This document shows positions 1-8,002 of a stretch of 64,000 nt of DNA, one piece after another. Numbering within the stretch: position 1 is the first letter of the stretch; every line of letters starts with the position of its first letter. The stretch is from JAJISG01 sp964347325. Its GTDB lineage: Archaea > Thermoplasmatota > Thermoplasmata > RBG-16-68-12 > JAJISG01. The notes beneath the pieces were generated by a model that did no database searches, had not been told where the DNA came from, and saw nothing but the letters and a program-made list of their open reading frames with translations. A program made the translations under genes and the position numbers. The stretch covers positions 1 to 64,000 of the forward strand of contig CAYFYA010000005.1 of the NCBI GenBank assembly GCA_964347325.1, read 5' to 3'.

Positions 1-35
1 GATGCGTACCCGGGTTGTTCTTACTTCGGGACTTG

Positions 36-92
36 GAATATATCACCAGACCGTTCAGTTCAAACAGTATAGTCAAACATACTTTCTAATGT
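36..92 (+). promoter_or_regulatory. A/T-rich promoter-like stretch before element A1
   Basis: AATATATC near 38-45 and ACTTTCTAAT near 81-90 resemble archaeal TATA boxes. The second lies about 25-30 nt before the first stem of element A1, which would place transcription start at the beginning of the RNA element. This is judged by eye only; no BRE is clear. Confidence 0.3.
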
Positions 93-113
93 CATGTCAT
101 TACCTGTCACTGT

Positions 114-222
114 GTGGGGAGGTGTACTCAATCGCGATTCGCCTAAGGCGTGTTCTCCCCACCTTCGCGCCGAGGAGGGGCGCGGTACAAGTACCCAGGG
201 CCCGCGAGGCGGGGGGAGGTGA
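114..222 (+). promoter_or_regulatory. Element A1, structured 5' UTR ending in the Shine-Dalgarno
   Basis: First of seven copies. Outer stem GTGGGGA (114-120) pairs with TCCCCAC (156-162). Hairpin 1 is GCGCC (167-171), loop GAGGAGG, GGCGC (179-183). A conserved linker ACAAGTACCCAGGG follows (187-200). Hairpin 2 is CCCGC (201-205), loop GAG, GCGGG (209-213). The 3' arm runs into GGAGGTGA (215-222), six nt before the ATG at 229. The copy at 26994-27102 differs at only 8 of 109 positions. The structure is read from the sequence; a regulatory role is inferred. I know no matching RNA family. Confidence 0.75.
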
Positions 223-228
223 AAAGGA

Positions 229-657
229 ATGAGTGTAGAAGAAAACCTTCGCGTGATTGATTCCATGTACGATGCGCTCAACACTCGGGACTGGGACCGC
301 TTCAACGCTGACTTGTCGGAGTCCGCCTTCATGCAGAGCGTGGAGTCCCCAGAGCCCTACAAAGGCCGCGATGCGATTCGAGAGGATCTCCAAACTGTTG
401 TTGCGGCGTTCCCCGATGTCAAATTCGAAAAGGTAAGGAGCTTTGGCCAAGGTGACACGGTCGCTGCCGAGTTGATCCTTGCAGGGACCCACAAGGGCCC
501 TCTTCCGGGTCCAGGTGGGGAGGCAATCCCAGCCACGAACAAGCCCGTACGGTTCCAGTATTCCGTCGTCTTCAAGTTAGAGGGCGGCATGATCACAGAG
601 ATTCACCGATATTACGACCAGCTCGGGTTCTTGGTCCAGCTCGGCCTCGCGCCATAA
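229..657 (+). CDS. SnoaL-like (NTF2-fold) polyketide cyclase/ester cyclase family protein
   Basis: A 142-residue cytoplasmic protein of the SnoaL/NTF2-like alpha+beta barrel family. The N-terminal helix with the pattern ENLRVIDSMYDALNTRDWDR, the GTHKGPLPGP turn, the PVRFQYSVVFKLEGG strand and the final YYDQLGFLVQLGL are typical. Such proteins can bind or transform small hydrophobic molecules, but substrate cannot be read here. The start is fixed by a perfect Shine-Dalgarno six nt upstream, at the end of element A1. It is a paralogue of the protein at 2686-3123, which also carries an element A. No signal peptide is seen. Family assignment is good, function unknown. Confidence 0.8.
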   Translation: MSVEENLRVIDSMYDALNTRDWDRFNADLSESAFMQSVESPEPYKGRDAIREDLQTVVAAFPDVKFEKVRSFGQGDTVAAELILAGTHKGPLPGPGGEAIPATNKPVRFQYSVVFKLEGGMITEIHRYYDQLGFLVQLGLAP

Positions 658-771
658 TCGAACACTGGAAGCTCTTAAGAGTCCACCTGGGCCCCTTCGT
701 CGTCTAAGGGTCCCGTTACCCAAATCCTACCGGATGTGTGAGAGTTGCAGATGCCGATTCATGGATGCCTA

Positions 772-840
772 GGCGAACGCCTCCCCGTCCGTCTTCAGCT
801 TCGTGCGACGGGAAATGGTAGCCCGATTCAGATGAGTCTG
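772..840 (+). repeat. Repeat B, copy B1
   Basis: This spacer sequence aligns by eye over about 70 nt with 30148-30215: GGCGAACGCCTCCCCGTCCG, then CTTCAGCTT, a CGAC block and a GCCCGATTC hairpin. GATTC (825-829), AGAT, GAGTC (834-838) can fold; the partner copy has GACTC, AAGT, GAGTC, so pairing is kept. The copy has no element A after it and lies between two convergent genes. Confidence 0.55.
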
Positions 841-861
841 AGTTGCACACCTACAGCCGGG

Positions 862-1410
862 CTACGCTGCAAACATGCCTTCCAAGCAATAGACAGTCAG
901 CTTCCCTTCCTCCGGGCAATATCCGTGTAGGTCGCACCTCGAGCAGAGCTGTTGCAGATCACCCCGACCAACATCCAGCAACTTTTTCTCTTCGAGAAGT
1001 CCGTGTAGTAGCTTCAGATACTTGCCCTCGGCGATGCGTGGCAATTCATACCTGTTCTCCAGGCCGTAATACTCGTAAAGCCGCTTGCCCCCCTTTGAAG
1101 AGTTGCAGGGGCCGCACACGAAGACTGCATTGTCAGAATGGTCCGGCCCCCCTCTGGACAGGGGTATCATGTGCTCCACCGTGAGGTCCGTTACGCGACC
1201 GCAATAGATGCACTCGTCTCCCTTCTCGCGCTCCCTCACCCACTCACGGATGGAGCTGGACCACTCGATCTCCCCAGATTGTAGCTTCTTGAATCGATTC
1301 ATCACAAAGCCATACTGCCTCTTGCCGATACCTGCCGATTCTGAGATGATCTTGGCATATTGCCAGTATAGCAGATCCCGGAGGTTGCGCACTGCGCCTG
1401 GAGGCATCAT
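862..1410 (-). CDS. HNH endonuclease
   Basis: A 182-residue protein with a complete HNH module in its middle. Metal-binding pairs are C67/C70 (CIYC) and C99/C102 (CGPC). The catalytic histidine lies in VEHMIPLSRGG near residue 80, and the CNSSKGGK segment near 102-109 carries the last conserved N/K residues. Flanks are helical, with no other recognised domain and four extra cysteines near the C-terminus (CSRCDLHGYC). Family members nick or cut DNA in restriction, homing or repair settings. No methylase or mobile-element partner is visible, so its role is open. It stands alone, opposite to its neighbours. Confidence 0.8.
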   Translation of the reverse strand: MMPPGAVRNLRDLLYWQYAKIISESAGIGKRQYGFVMNRFKKLQSGEIEWSSSIREWVREREKGDECIYCGRVTDLTVEHMIPLSRGGPDHSDNAVFVCGPCNSSKGGKRLYEYYGLENRYELPRIAEGKYLKLLHGLLEEKKLLDVGRGDLQQLCSRCDLHGYCPEEGKLTVYCLEGMFAA

Positions 1411-1577
1411 GACAGGACAGAAGAAAGGCCAATTAGATCTTTGCTATCCGAGTCTGTGAGATGATATCAATAGGAAGGTCCTGGACCTGCTTGAAAACTG
1501 CATATAGCAGGGGGTCTCGTGCTAACATACAGCAAACTTCAAGTCGTGGCTTTGCATGCCGATCACAGGGGGGTAAC

Positions 1578-1865
1578 ATGGCACGTTGGCTCGCATGGCT
1601 GGGAGTCGGCCTCTTTGTTGCGGGCATAGTCCTTGGCATTCTCGTCTTTGGCACAACGACCGTCTGCCCGTACGGTCGCCCGGGCTCGAATTATAGTATT
1701 CTCGATGTAGCATACGAATTACCGGCAATCGCTGTGAATGCAGTATCCACCGGTAACCCGTGCTCCGTGACAGTGGTCCTAGGCACAGCTTTCTTCTTGG
1801 GCGGCCCTCTGCTGATCTGGGTATCCGATAAAGTACGGAGAGAAACCCCGCCTCCTTCATCCTAG
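1578..1865 (+). CDS. Small membrane protein, two predicted TM segments
   Basis: A 95-residue protein read from the ATG at 1578, which follows a GGGGGG run (1568-1573) as ribosome-binding site; a longer frame opens at 1461 but its first 39 residues look non-coding. TM1 is near residues 4-25 and TM2 near 63-81. A polar loop between them holds two cysteines (VCPYG and NPCSV) that could form an external disulfide. The C-terminus RRETPPPSS is charged. I do not recognise the family. Upstream sequence does not carry element A. Confidence 0.55.
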   Translation: MARWLAWLGVGLFVAGIVLGILVFGTTTVCPYGRPGSNYSILDVAYELPAIAVNAVSTGNPCSVTVVLGTAFFLGGPLLIWVSDKVRRETPPPSS

Positions 1866-2119
1866 GTCTTCCGCAGCCGCAGCGTCCCATCTGATCCCCC
1901 GGCTCGATACACGAGCATCTTACGCTTTGACAACAATTCCTCCTAGCCGTTAGCAATCGTGCGGTCCGAGATTGTTGACTGAACAGACCGCCTGGACGAA
2001 CGCGCTTCAGGGATGCAAGTGTTTCACGCCTAAGCTATCCATCAGCAAAGCATACTTTCCAATGGAAGCGGCGAACCCCTCCGCTTCCCCCAATAGACTA
2101 TTTACACAACTATTTTAGG
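1866..2119. other. Non-coding spacer holding repeat B2
   Basis: Most of the gap between the two small membrane proteins. Apart from repeat B2 (2022-2090) and element A2 starting near 2120, I see no gene. ACTATTTACAC and CTATTTTAG near 2097-2118 are A/T-rich and may serve as promoter for the next gene. Confidence 0.5.
2022..2090 (+). repeat. Repeat B, copy B2
   Basis: It begins with the box TTTCACGCCTAAG, also seen at 30100, and ends with GGCGAACCCCTCCGC about 40 nt later. The central palindrome found in copies B3, B4 and B7 is replaced by CCAATGG. It lies upstream of element A2 and its gene. Confidence 0.5.
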
Positions 2120-2202
2120 TGGTGCCTCTTTCCATCGACCCCGCGAGCGCCAAGGAGGGGCGCGCGAAAAATACCCAGGGCCCGGACAACGGGGGGAGGT
2201 GA
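2120..2202 (+). promoter_or_regulatory. Element A2, structured 5' UTR
   Basis: Hairpin 1 is GCGCC (2147-2151), loop AAGGAGG, GGCGC (2159-2163). The linker AAATACCCAGGG follows. Hairpin 2 is CCCG (2181-2184), loop GACAA, CGGG, so the stem is shorter and its G-C content differs from A1 while still pairing. It ends in GGAGGTGA at 2195-2202. The outer stem is less clear than in A1 and A4. Confidence 0.65.
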
Positions 2203-2213
2203 AGGAGCAAGTG

Positions 2214-2447
2214 ATGGAAAGGTTCAAGGGCCCCTATGGAGGATTGAGCGCGCTATCCATCGTTCTAATCGTCGTTGTCGGGGGAGCATTGATTGCTCTC
2301 TGGCCCCTCGTGTTCATCTGGGCGGTGAACACGCTATTCGAGTTTGGCATCCCGTTCACCTTCTGGACGTGGCTGGCTGCCGTCGTGATACTCTTGACGA
2401 TAGCGGCCATAGGGATGTTCGGACGCGGATCCTCTGCCGCCAAGTGA
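2214..2447 (+). CDS. Small membrane protein downstream of element A2
   Basis: A 77-residue protein with two hydrophobic segments, near residues 11-38 and 52-68, joined by a FGIPFTFW turn. A frame start at 2199 would overlap the Shine-Dalgarno, so the ATG at 2214 or the GTG at 2211 is chosen, 8-11 nt after GGAGGTGA. The C-terminus FGRGSSAAK is short and polar. I do not recognise the family. Its link to the other element A genes is the shared 5' UTR, not protein similarity. Confidence 0.6.
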   Translation: MERFKGPYGGLSALSIVLIVVVGGALIALWPLVFIWAVNTLFEFGIPFTFWTWLAAVVILLTIAAIGMFGRGSSAAK

Positions 2448-2567
2448 GGGCCTCATTCGCAGGGCCCCCTTCAGATCACCCGTCTCGCGCAAGGCCCGGC
2501 CCTGAATCATTGGAATTTCGGGAAACCCAAAAATGATAAGTACCTCCGCGTTTGTGCCTTAACTGAT

Positions 2568-2679
2568 GTGGGGAAAGCTTGCGATATTTGAGTCATTCAA
2601 TCAGAGTTCTCCTCCACGTTTGCGCCGAGGTGGGGCGCAGTAGAAGTACCGAAGGGCCTAGTTTTCTGGGAGGAGGTGA
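2568..2679 (+). promoter_or_regulatory. Element A3, most diverged copy
   Basis: Outer stem GTGGGG (2568-2573) pairs with CCTCCAC (2611-2617) using one G-U pair. Hairpin 1 is TGCGCC (2621-2626), loop GAGGTGG, GGCGCA (2634-2639). The linker is GAAGTACCGAAGGG. Hairpin 2 is CCTAG (2657-2661), loop TTTT, CTGGG (2666-2670): sequence differs from CCCGC/GCGGG in the other copies but still pairs. GGAGGTGA is at 2672-2679, six nt before the start codon. Confidence 0.7.
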
Positions 2680-2685
2680 AGACAG

Positions 2686-3123
2686 ATGAGTGTGGAAGAC
2701 AACATTCAGGTACTGAGAGAAATCGAGAAAGCGGTCAGCGCGAGGGATTGGGAGCGGTTCGATGAACTACACTCCGAATCCGTCGTCGAGTACTCCCCGC
2801 AGAAGCCCGAGGGTTCGAAGGGCATCGCAGCGCATCGCGAATCCATCGAGAACCTCTTCACCGCCTGCCCCGACATGCGTGCAGAGATGACGCACGCCTT
2901 CGGCCAAGGCGATTGGGTGTTCGCCGAGATCACTATGACAGGGACTCACACAGGGCCCTTCAAGGGCCCCGGTGGCCAGACGATTCCTGCCACGAACAAG
3001 CCTATTCGGATGGACATGGGAGGCGCGGTCAAAGTCGAGGGCGGCAAGATCACAGAGGAGCACAACTACTTCGATTTGCTCGGCCTGTTGATGCAGCTCG
3101 GGCTCGCGCCGCAAGGTGACTAG
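2686..3123 (+). CDS. SnoaL-like (NTF2-fold) family protein
   Basis: A 145-residue paralogue of the protein at 229-657, with matching landmarks: a first helix ending ARDWERFDELHSES, FGQGDWVFAEITMTGTHTGP, GGQTIPATNKPIRMD and a final LLGLLMQLGLAP. The family folds as a small alpha+beta barrel around a hydrophobic pocket; substrates vary widely. The ATG is six nt after a perfect Shine-Dalgarno in element A3. A strong hairpin and T-run follow the stop. Two SnoaL paralogues sharing the same upstream RNA, about 2.4 kb apart, suggest duplication together with the 5' UTR or shared control. Confidence 0.8.
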   Translation: MSVEDNIQVLREIEKAVSARDWERFDELHSESVVEYSPQKPEGSKGIAAHRESIENLFTACPDMRAEMTHAFGQGDWVFAEITMTGTHTGPFKGPGGQTIPATNKPIRMDMGGAVKVEGGKITEEHNYFDLLGLLMQLGLAPQGD

Positions 3124-3141
3124 ACAAGTGGTACGTAATCA

Positions 3142-3176
3142 AGCCCGCCAGAAGGCGGGCTGGTTTTCCCTTTTTG
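3142..3176 (+). terminator. Hairpin plus T-run terminator
   Basis: AGCCCGCC (3142-3149), loop AGAA, GGCGGGCT (3154-3161), then TTTT and TTTTT by 3175. This would end the transcript of the second SnoaL-like gene. Archaeal termination mainly needs the T-run; the hairpin is an added feature. Confidence 0.6.
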
Positions 3177-3289
3177 TACAGTTGTAGCGTCGCAGAAACG
3201 CGGCGGCAACCAGAAGGATACATTAACCCGTGACTGGTCTTGCCAACGATAACCTGAGTCGCCTATATCAGGGCAGTTTTTGCCACGCG

Positions 3290-3487
3290 CTACTCGCTGC
3301 CGAAGGTAAGGTCCTCGCCGAGGCCGCGGCTCTTCAGAACCTGCATGATCTTGGCAACAAGCTCGATAAGAAACGTACTGTCGAACCGGTCGAGGTAGCT
3401 GAGGACGATGTTGGCTGCCTTCTTCTGCTCATCGATGGGCAGGCCTGCCAAGTCCCTTATGCTGATGGGTTCCTGGAATTCTTCCAT
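3290..3487 (-). CDS. Small hypothetical helical protein
   Basis: A possible 65-residue protein read from the ATG at 3487. The sequence EEFQEPISIRDLAGLPIDEQ followed by KKAANIVLSYLDRF and LVAKIMQVLKS has the charge and hydrophobic spacing of amphipathic helices, unlike the opposite-strand frame (3230-3661), which looks random. The ribosome-binding site is weak. It could be a regulator or antitoxin-sized protein, but no family is recognised. Moderate to low confidence that it is expressed. Confidence 0.4.
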   Translation of the reverse strand: MEEFQEPISIRDLAGLPIDEQKKAANIVLSYLDRFDSTFLIELVAKIMQVLKSRGLGEDLTFGSE

Positions 3488-3699
3488 TCGACCACTCACG
3501 GTGAGCACTACCTGTCCAGCGCCGTCTGGCGCCTACGCCGACACCCTCTAGCCGACCTTCGTCAAGATAAATGGTGGGGACTCCCTATCAAGCGTGATAA
3601 TAACACAAGCGAGGGTCCGTCCACGGGACGCCGAAGTGAGGTATGGGAGCGGTGGGTCTAGCCATCACCTCAGGGCTAAGCTTCATGTCCTAACGTCCC

Positions 3700-5205
3700 A
3701 TGGCAACTGGGGGTATGATGCTAAGAAAACTGTCGCCTCTCTTCAAGCCCGCCTACGAGATCGTGGACAAGATTCCCTCCTTCAAGACATTCATAAACGG
3801 CCTCTGGCTGGAGGCGAGCGAAGGGCAGACTTTCGACGTGGAAACTCCCATCGACAACAGCGTCGTCGCGCGCGTGCAGGACTGTCCGCCCCAGGATGTG
3901 GAGGCCGCCATCGACGCTGCGACGCCGGGTCACCGCTCGATTGCGAGAATCCCAGGTATCGAGCGGGTCGACCTGCTGGGGAAGGCCCGAGAAATTCTCA
4001 TCCAGCATCAGGACGACTTCGTGAAGGTGCTCACCGCGGAAGCGGGGAAGCCACCCCACGACGCGCAGGGCGAGGTGGGAGCCACTGTTGATCGGCTCAA
4101 GCTCGCAGCCCAGGAATCTCGGGAGATCTTCGGGGAGTTCATACCCGGTGAGTGGACGAAGGACGCGAGGGGACGGGCGGCTGTCGTTGCGCGCGTTCCC
4201 GTGGGGATCGTGGCCGCCATCTGTCCTTTCAACTACCCGCTTTTTATCGCGGCCGCTAAGGCGATTCCCGCCCTGCTGGCGGGGAACTCCGTGGTCCTCA
4301 AGCCTGCCAGTGACACGCCTCTGAGCATGCTCCTGTTCGCTCGGGTACTCGAAGAGGCAGGCGTCCCGCCTGGGGCCTTCAACGTCGTCACGGGACGCGG
4401 TGCGACGGCAGGCGAAGCCCTCAGCGCAAGCCCGAGGGTGTCCATGATCTCCTTCACGGGGAGCACTGAGGTGGGTGAGGCCATTGCGAAGAACGCGGGC
4501 ATCAAGAAGCTCCATCTGGAACTCGGCGGCAAGGGGATGGCCATCGTCCTGGATGATGCAGACCTCCACCTGGCCGTTGAAAAGTGCCTGGATGGGGCCC
4601 TGAAGAACGCTGGCCAGAGATGCGATGCCATCTCGGCCATCCTCGTGGTTGAGCCAGTGGCTGAAGACTTCGTGGCGCTGCTCAAGAAGGAGATAAAGAA
4701 TTGGAAGCTCGGGGACCCGCGGGAGGACGGCGTCAAGGTCGGACCAGTGATCAATCATTGGGCGGCGAACCACATCAAGGAGCTCATCGACGACGCCGTC
4801 GAGAGAGGAGCCAAGCTCGTGACTGGCGGGAAGGTCAAGGAGTGCTATGTGGAGCCAACCCTCCTCGATAACGTTCCTCTGGACGCCCGCATTGCGTTCG
4901 AGGAGACCTTCGGGCCTGTGGCGACCGTGATCCGAATCAAGGACGAGAAGGAGGCCCTGGAGATCGGCAAGATGTCTCGGTATGGCCTCGACTCCTGCGT
5001 GTTCACCAACGACTATCGCCGTGTGTGGCACATCGCCCAGGGACTTCGGGTGGGTGAGCTCACGGTCAACGATCACCCTAAGCACGGCGTCGGGTACTTC
5101 CCCTTTGGCGGCAGCAAGTCTAGCGGGATCGGCCGCGAGGGAATCGGATACAGCATTGACGAGATGACCGAGCTCAAGACCATCGTGTTCAACCTGGAGG
5201 AGTGA
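3700..5205 (+). CDS. gapN: Non-phosphorylating glyceraldehyde-3-phosphate dehydrogenase (GAPN-type ALDH)
   Basis: A 501-residue aldehyde dehydrogenase, full length. The catalytic cysteine is in NAGQRCDAI and the general base glutamate in LHLELGGKG. GAGQRCDAI-like context and the C-terminal block HGVGYFPFGGSKSSG, REGIGYS, then KTIVFN match what I know of archaeal GAPN such as that of Thermoproteus, which oxidises glyceraldehyde 3-phosphate to 3-phosphoglycerate with NAD(P). This would be the catabolic bypass in a modified glycolysis. Start codons at 3700, 3715 and 3718 are possible; GGGGG at 3709-3713 favours one of the latter two. A lactaldehyde or semialdehyde role cannot be excluded. Confidence 0.75.
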   Translation: MATGGMMLRKLSPLFKPAYEIVDKIPSFKTFINGLWLEASEGQTFDVETPIDNSVVARVQDCPPQDVEAAIDAATPGHRSIARIPGIERVDLLGKAREILIQHQDDFVKVLTAEAGKPPHDAQGEVGATVDRLKLAAQESREIFGEFIPGEWTKDARGRAAVVARVPVGIVAAICPFNYPLFIAAAKAIPALLAGNSVVLKPASDTPLSMLLFARVLEEAGVPPGAFNVVTGRGATAGEALSASPRVSMISFTGSTEVGEAIAKNAGIKKLHLELGGKGMAIVLDDADLHLAVEKCLDGALKNAGQRCDAISAILVVEPVAEDFVALLKKEIKNWKLGDPREDGVKVGPVINHWAANHIKELIDDAVERGAKLVTGGKVKECYVEPTLLDNVPLDARIAFEETFGPVATVIRIKDEKEALEIGKMSRYGLDSCVFTNDYRRVWHIAQGLRVGELTVNDHPKHGVGYFPFGGSKSSGIGREGIGYSIDEMTELKTIVFNLEE

Positions 5206-5220
5206 GGCGGACCCGTCTAC

Positions 5221-5781
5221 TCAGTACAGCTCTCGATATCGACGCCTCCATAGCTCCATTATCTGGTGACCCGCTTTCTTCCTGTTGTGCTCCAGCACAA
5301 ACCCCGCCTTCTCGTAAACCCTGACCGCGGCGGGGTTCCCTGTTACGTGGGGTGGCACTACGAACAGCTCGCAGCTCGTCTCAGTGAACACGAACTTCAC
5401 GACCTCCCGCATGGCTTCTGTGCCCAACCCCTTCCCCCAATGGGCTGGCAGGAGTTTGATGTCACCGATGACGGCGAGAACGTCCTGAGGCTTCCTCCAC
5501 CAGCCAAACCTGTACTCCTCGGGGAGTGGAGCGATGAAGGACTCTCCAATGGGTTCACCTGAGGCCAATCGCACAATCAGCTGAATGTACCCCTCACCAA
5601 GCTCTGCTTGCCAACTCTCGTAGGCCTCCCAGGCCCTCTCGGGCGCAGAAGCCTTCGACCAGTGGCGCAGTCGGGGGAACTCGTCGGCGTAGCGCATGAC
5701 CTCCGGGACGTGCCAGAGGTCTAGGAGGAAGGGAAGATCTTCCCTCTGCAGTTGAGTGACCATTACCCTCGGTTCAGCCAA
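5221..5781 (-). CDS. GNAT family N-acetyltransferase (RimJ/RimL-like)
   Basis: A 186-residue acetyltransferase of the GNAT superfamily. The acetyl-CoA pyrophosphate-binding loop is seen as LLPAHWGKGLGTEAM near residues 113-127, and the C-terminal NPAAVRVYEKAGF block near 149-161 is the usual RimJ/RimL signature. The substrate, a protein N-terminus, amino sugar or polyamine, is not readable. It lies just downstream of the zinc-ribbon gene at 5794 on the same strand with a 12-nt gap, so it may be the last gene of the SPFH operon. Confidence 0.8.
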   Translation of the reverse strand: MAEPRVMVTQLQREDLPFLLDLWHVPEVMRYADEFPRLRHWSKASAPERAWEAYESWQAELGEGYIQLIVRLASGEPIGESFIAPLPEEYRFGWWRKPQDVLAVIGDIKLLPAHWGKGLGTEAMREVVKFVFTETSCELFVVPPHVTGNPAAVRVYEKAGFVLEHNRKKAGHQIMELWRRRYRELY

Positions 5782-5793
5782 ACGGGCGCCCCC

Positions 5794-6957
5794 TCAGAAC
5801 GCACCCAGGAGTCCGGCGATGAGGACCACGGCAGCGACGACCGCACCCACGATCGCGCCCACCTTAATCCAGCTTATGGGGGCCGTGCCCTGAACCTCGC
5901 CCGTCTGGCCGTTAACCATGAAGTGAAAGTGGCGCTGGCCGTAGACGTAGTTCGCCATGTATAGGGGGAGCAGGACGTGCTTCCAGGTGGGTTTGAGAAG
6001 GGTGGTATGAACCTTTAGGTTGCGGTAGGTGTCCCCCCCAAGCGCCCGTCTGCAGGCGCGCCACTCCTCACCCATCATCGTGTCGCGGGCCGATTGCCAG
6101 AGAGCCTTGGGGTCCAGGGTATACTCCTCGGCCGAAAACCCAGCTAGGAACTCGCCGCTGAAAGGCACGAGCTTTCTGGTGTCAAAGGGCATCGCCTTCT
6201 CCAGAGTGGCCTCGGGGAGCCCCTGCGAGGCGTATTCCAGTATGTCGTCATAGAAGTGGGAGTGGTGCCCCGATCGATAGGTCCAACGGGTCTTGCGCAC
6301 GGTACGCCGGTTCTTTCCCGATCCGACCGTGACGTAGTAGTAGTCACCCCGGAACCCCGACCAGTCTGATTCCGCCTGGGCATCAAAGGTGAAGAAGGGG
6401 GCATATATCCCGTTGATCTTAGTGACAATGGCACCATCTCGCAGGGCTCCAGGGCTGACGAGGCGCCGCCACCAGGATCCCAGCCACCGACTGAACTTAC
6501 CTCGGGCAGCATCCACGTCGAAGGTAAAGGGCACGAGGGAGGAAGGCCGGACTATGTCGGGACTGCTGGCCATCTCCAACATGGCGTCGGAACCGCAGTA
6601 GGCGCATTCTGCGGTTATGGCTTCGGGCTCCACCGCCTGGACCGCGCCACAGTTGTCACACTTGAAGGACCGCCTCAGCACCTCCATTCCCTTCTTCGTC
6701 GTAGCAGGGTTAAGCGGCAGCTCCTCCAAGCTGTGCTCTTCGGCCTCCGTGAGATCGATGTCGATCTTGTTCTCGGTCCCGCAGAAGGGACACTCCATGG
6801 TCATCGTACCGGGTTCGAATTCGAGCCCGGCACCGCAGGAGGTACACGGGTAGTCCCGAATCAGCTCCAGCGGCTCCTCCTCCACCCCACCCAGTGTGGG
6901 AGAGCCCTGACCTGCGGAGCTGTCTCCGGGGTCCGCCATCTTCTTCACCGTGTCCAA
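5794..6957 (-). CDS. Zinc-ribbon protein with C-terminal membrane anchor
   Basis: A 387-residue protein with two N-terminal zinc ribbons, C38/C41/C56/C59 and C100/C103/C118/C121. A middle region of about 230 residues with WTYRSGHHSHFYDD follows, then one hydrophobic C-terminal segment near 363-386 (GAIVGAVVAAVVLIAGLLG). Similar double-ribbon proteins with a tail anchor occur in bacteria and archaea next to SPFH genes; biochemical function is not established as far as I know. It follows the SPFH gene by 34 nt on the same strand, so a shared transcript is likely. The ribbon domain probably faces the cytoplasm. Confidence 0.65.
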   Translation of the reverse strand: MDTVKKMADPGDSSAGQGSPTLGGVEEEPLELIRDYPCTSCGAGLEFEPGTMTMECPFCGTENKIDIDLTEAEEHSLEELPLNPATTKKGMEVLRRSFKCDNCGAVQAVEPEAITAECAYCGSDAMLEMASSPDIVRPSSLVPFTFDVDAARGKFSRWLGSWWRRLVSPGALRDGAIVTKINGIYAPFFTFDAQAESDWSGFRGDYYYVTVGSGKNRRTVRKTRWTYRSGHHSHFYDDILEYASQGLPEATLEKAMPFDTRKLVPFSGEFLAGFSAEEYTLDPKALWQSARDTMMGEEWRACRRALGGDTYRNLKVHTTLLKPTWKHVLLPLYMANYVYGQRHFHFMVNGQTGEVQGTAPISWIKVGAIVGAVVAAVVLIAGLLGAF

Positions 6958-6991
6958 GGGCCGCCTTCGGAGCAGGAAGGGGTGACCATCC

Positions 6992-8002
6992 CTAATCGCT
7001 CAGCTGGGTTCCGCACTCGTTACAGAACTTGCTGCCGCGAGGCACGGACGCCCCGCACTCAGGACAGTCACGCCCCTGGTCCTGGCGTGTCCCACAGGAA
7101 TTGCAGAACTTCGAGCCCGGAGGGATTATCGTGCCGCACTTGATGCAGGGCACGCCGGGGGGAGCTCCAGGCTGGCGCATCGCGTCCATCAGGTGGTACC
7201 CCATCCCTATGCCGGCTCCGACACCCACTCCGGTGGCAGCGCCACCTCCCTCGGGGTTCACGGCCGCGTCTCGCATGGCGGTACCCGCCTGGTACCGAAT
7301 GAATTCAGTCCCGGTGATCGCCATGGAGGATCGGGTGTCCACGGCCTTCTGCACCTCCTCTGGGAGGCTGATGTTCAACCCGCTGATCTTCTGAATCTCG
7401 AGACCGTACAACTCGAAGTGGGCCTTACTCTTGGCTAGGATTACCTGCTCGATCTCCTCCAGGTTTGCCGCAAGGTCGAGCACGGCCAGGCCTTGCTCCT
7501 TCATCTCTCCGAGAGAGTCGAAGGTGACGAGGACAATCTGCTCCTTGATCCTCTCCTCCACCTGGTCCGCGCTTGTCAGGCTCAGGGTGCCCACGAACTG
7601 GTTGATGAAGTTCTCGGGGGTGGACACCCTGTATCGGAACTCCCCGTGAAGCCTGAGGCTCACCACCGCGAACTCCCGGTCTCTGAAGTGGTACGGCTGC
7701 TTCGAGCCGAACTTCCCGTCGAAGGGCTTCTTCTGAAGGTAGAAGACCTCCGCCACCTGCTTCACTCCGGAGAGGGCTTCCACGATGGGGCCAACGATGG
7801 GAGCGTTGATGCTGGTTAGGGCGTACCGGGCGGGGCGGTCGATGTACCCCAGGGCCTTGCCATCTCGGTAGAATACAGCGATTTCATCCTCCCGGACGAC
7901 GATGTTGTCATTCAGCCTGATGTTTCGCGGGAGGTGCCACATGACGTTTCCCCGCTTGTTGGGACTCGGCCATGAGTAGGTCTTCGATCCAAAGAGGCTC
8001 AC
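6992..8002 (-). CDS. SPFH-domain protein with C-terminal zinc ribbons (YdjI-like)
   Basis: A 336-residue protein. The region of about residues 35-230 (YLQKKPFDGKFGSKQPY, HGEFRYRVSTPENFINQF) matches the SPFH/YdjI group of membrane-associated scaffolds. The tail has two zinc ribbons, CIKCG/CNSCG and CPECG/CNECG. A Gly/Ala-rich linker precedes them. No TM helix is seen, so membrane contact would be peripheral or through partners. Its start overlaps the stop of the upstream coiled-coil gene by 4 nt (ATGA type), showing coupled translation. Bacterial relatives act in membrane stress and fluidity; the same role here is inference. Confidence 0.75.
   Translation of the reverse strand: MSLFGSKTYSWPSPNKRGNVMWHLPRNIRLNDNIVVREDEIAVFYRDGKALGYIDRPARYALTSINAPIVGPIVEALSGVKQVAEVFYLQKKPFDGKFGSKQPYHFRDREFAVVSLRLHGEFRYRVSTPENFINQFVGTLSLTSADQVEERIKEQIVLVTFDSLGEMKEQGLAVLDLAANLEEIEQVILAKSKAHFELYGLEIQKISGLNISLPEEVQKAVDTRSSMAITGTEFIRYQAGTAMRDAAVNPEGGGAATGVGVGAGIGMGYHLMDAMRQPGAPPGVPCIKCGTIIPPGSKFCNSCGTRQDQGRDCPECGASVPRGSKFCNECGTQLSD

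Noticed and set aside
3230..3661. A 143-residue + strand frame after the terminator
   Set aside because: Its sequence lacks domain character and the opposite-strand frame (3290-3487) looks more protein-like.
3721..5085. A 454-residue open frame on the minus strand inside the GAPN-type gene
   Set aside because: It is an antisense shadow in a GC-rich gene; its protein is His/Arg/Asp-rich without any recognised domain, while the + strand gives a full ALDH.
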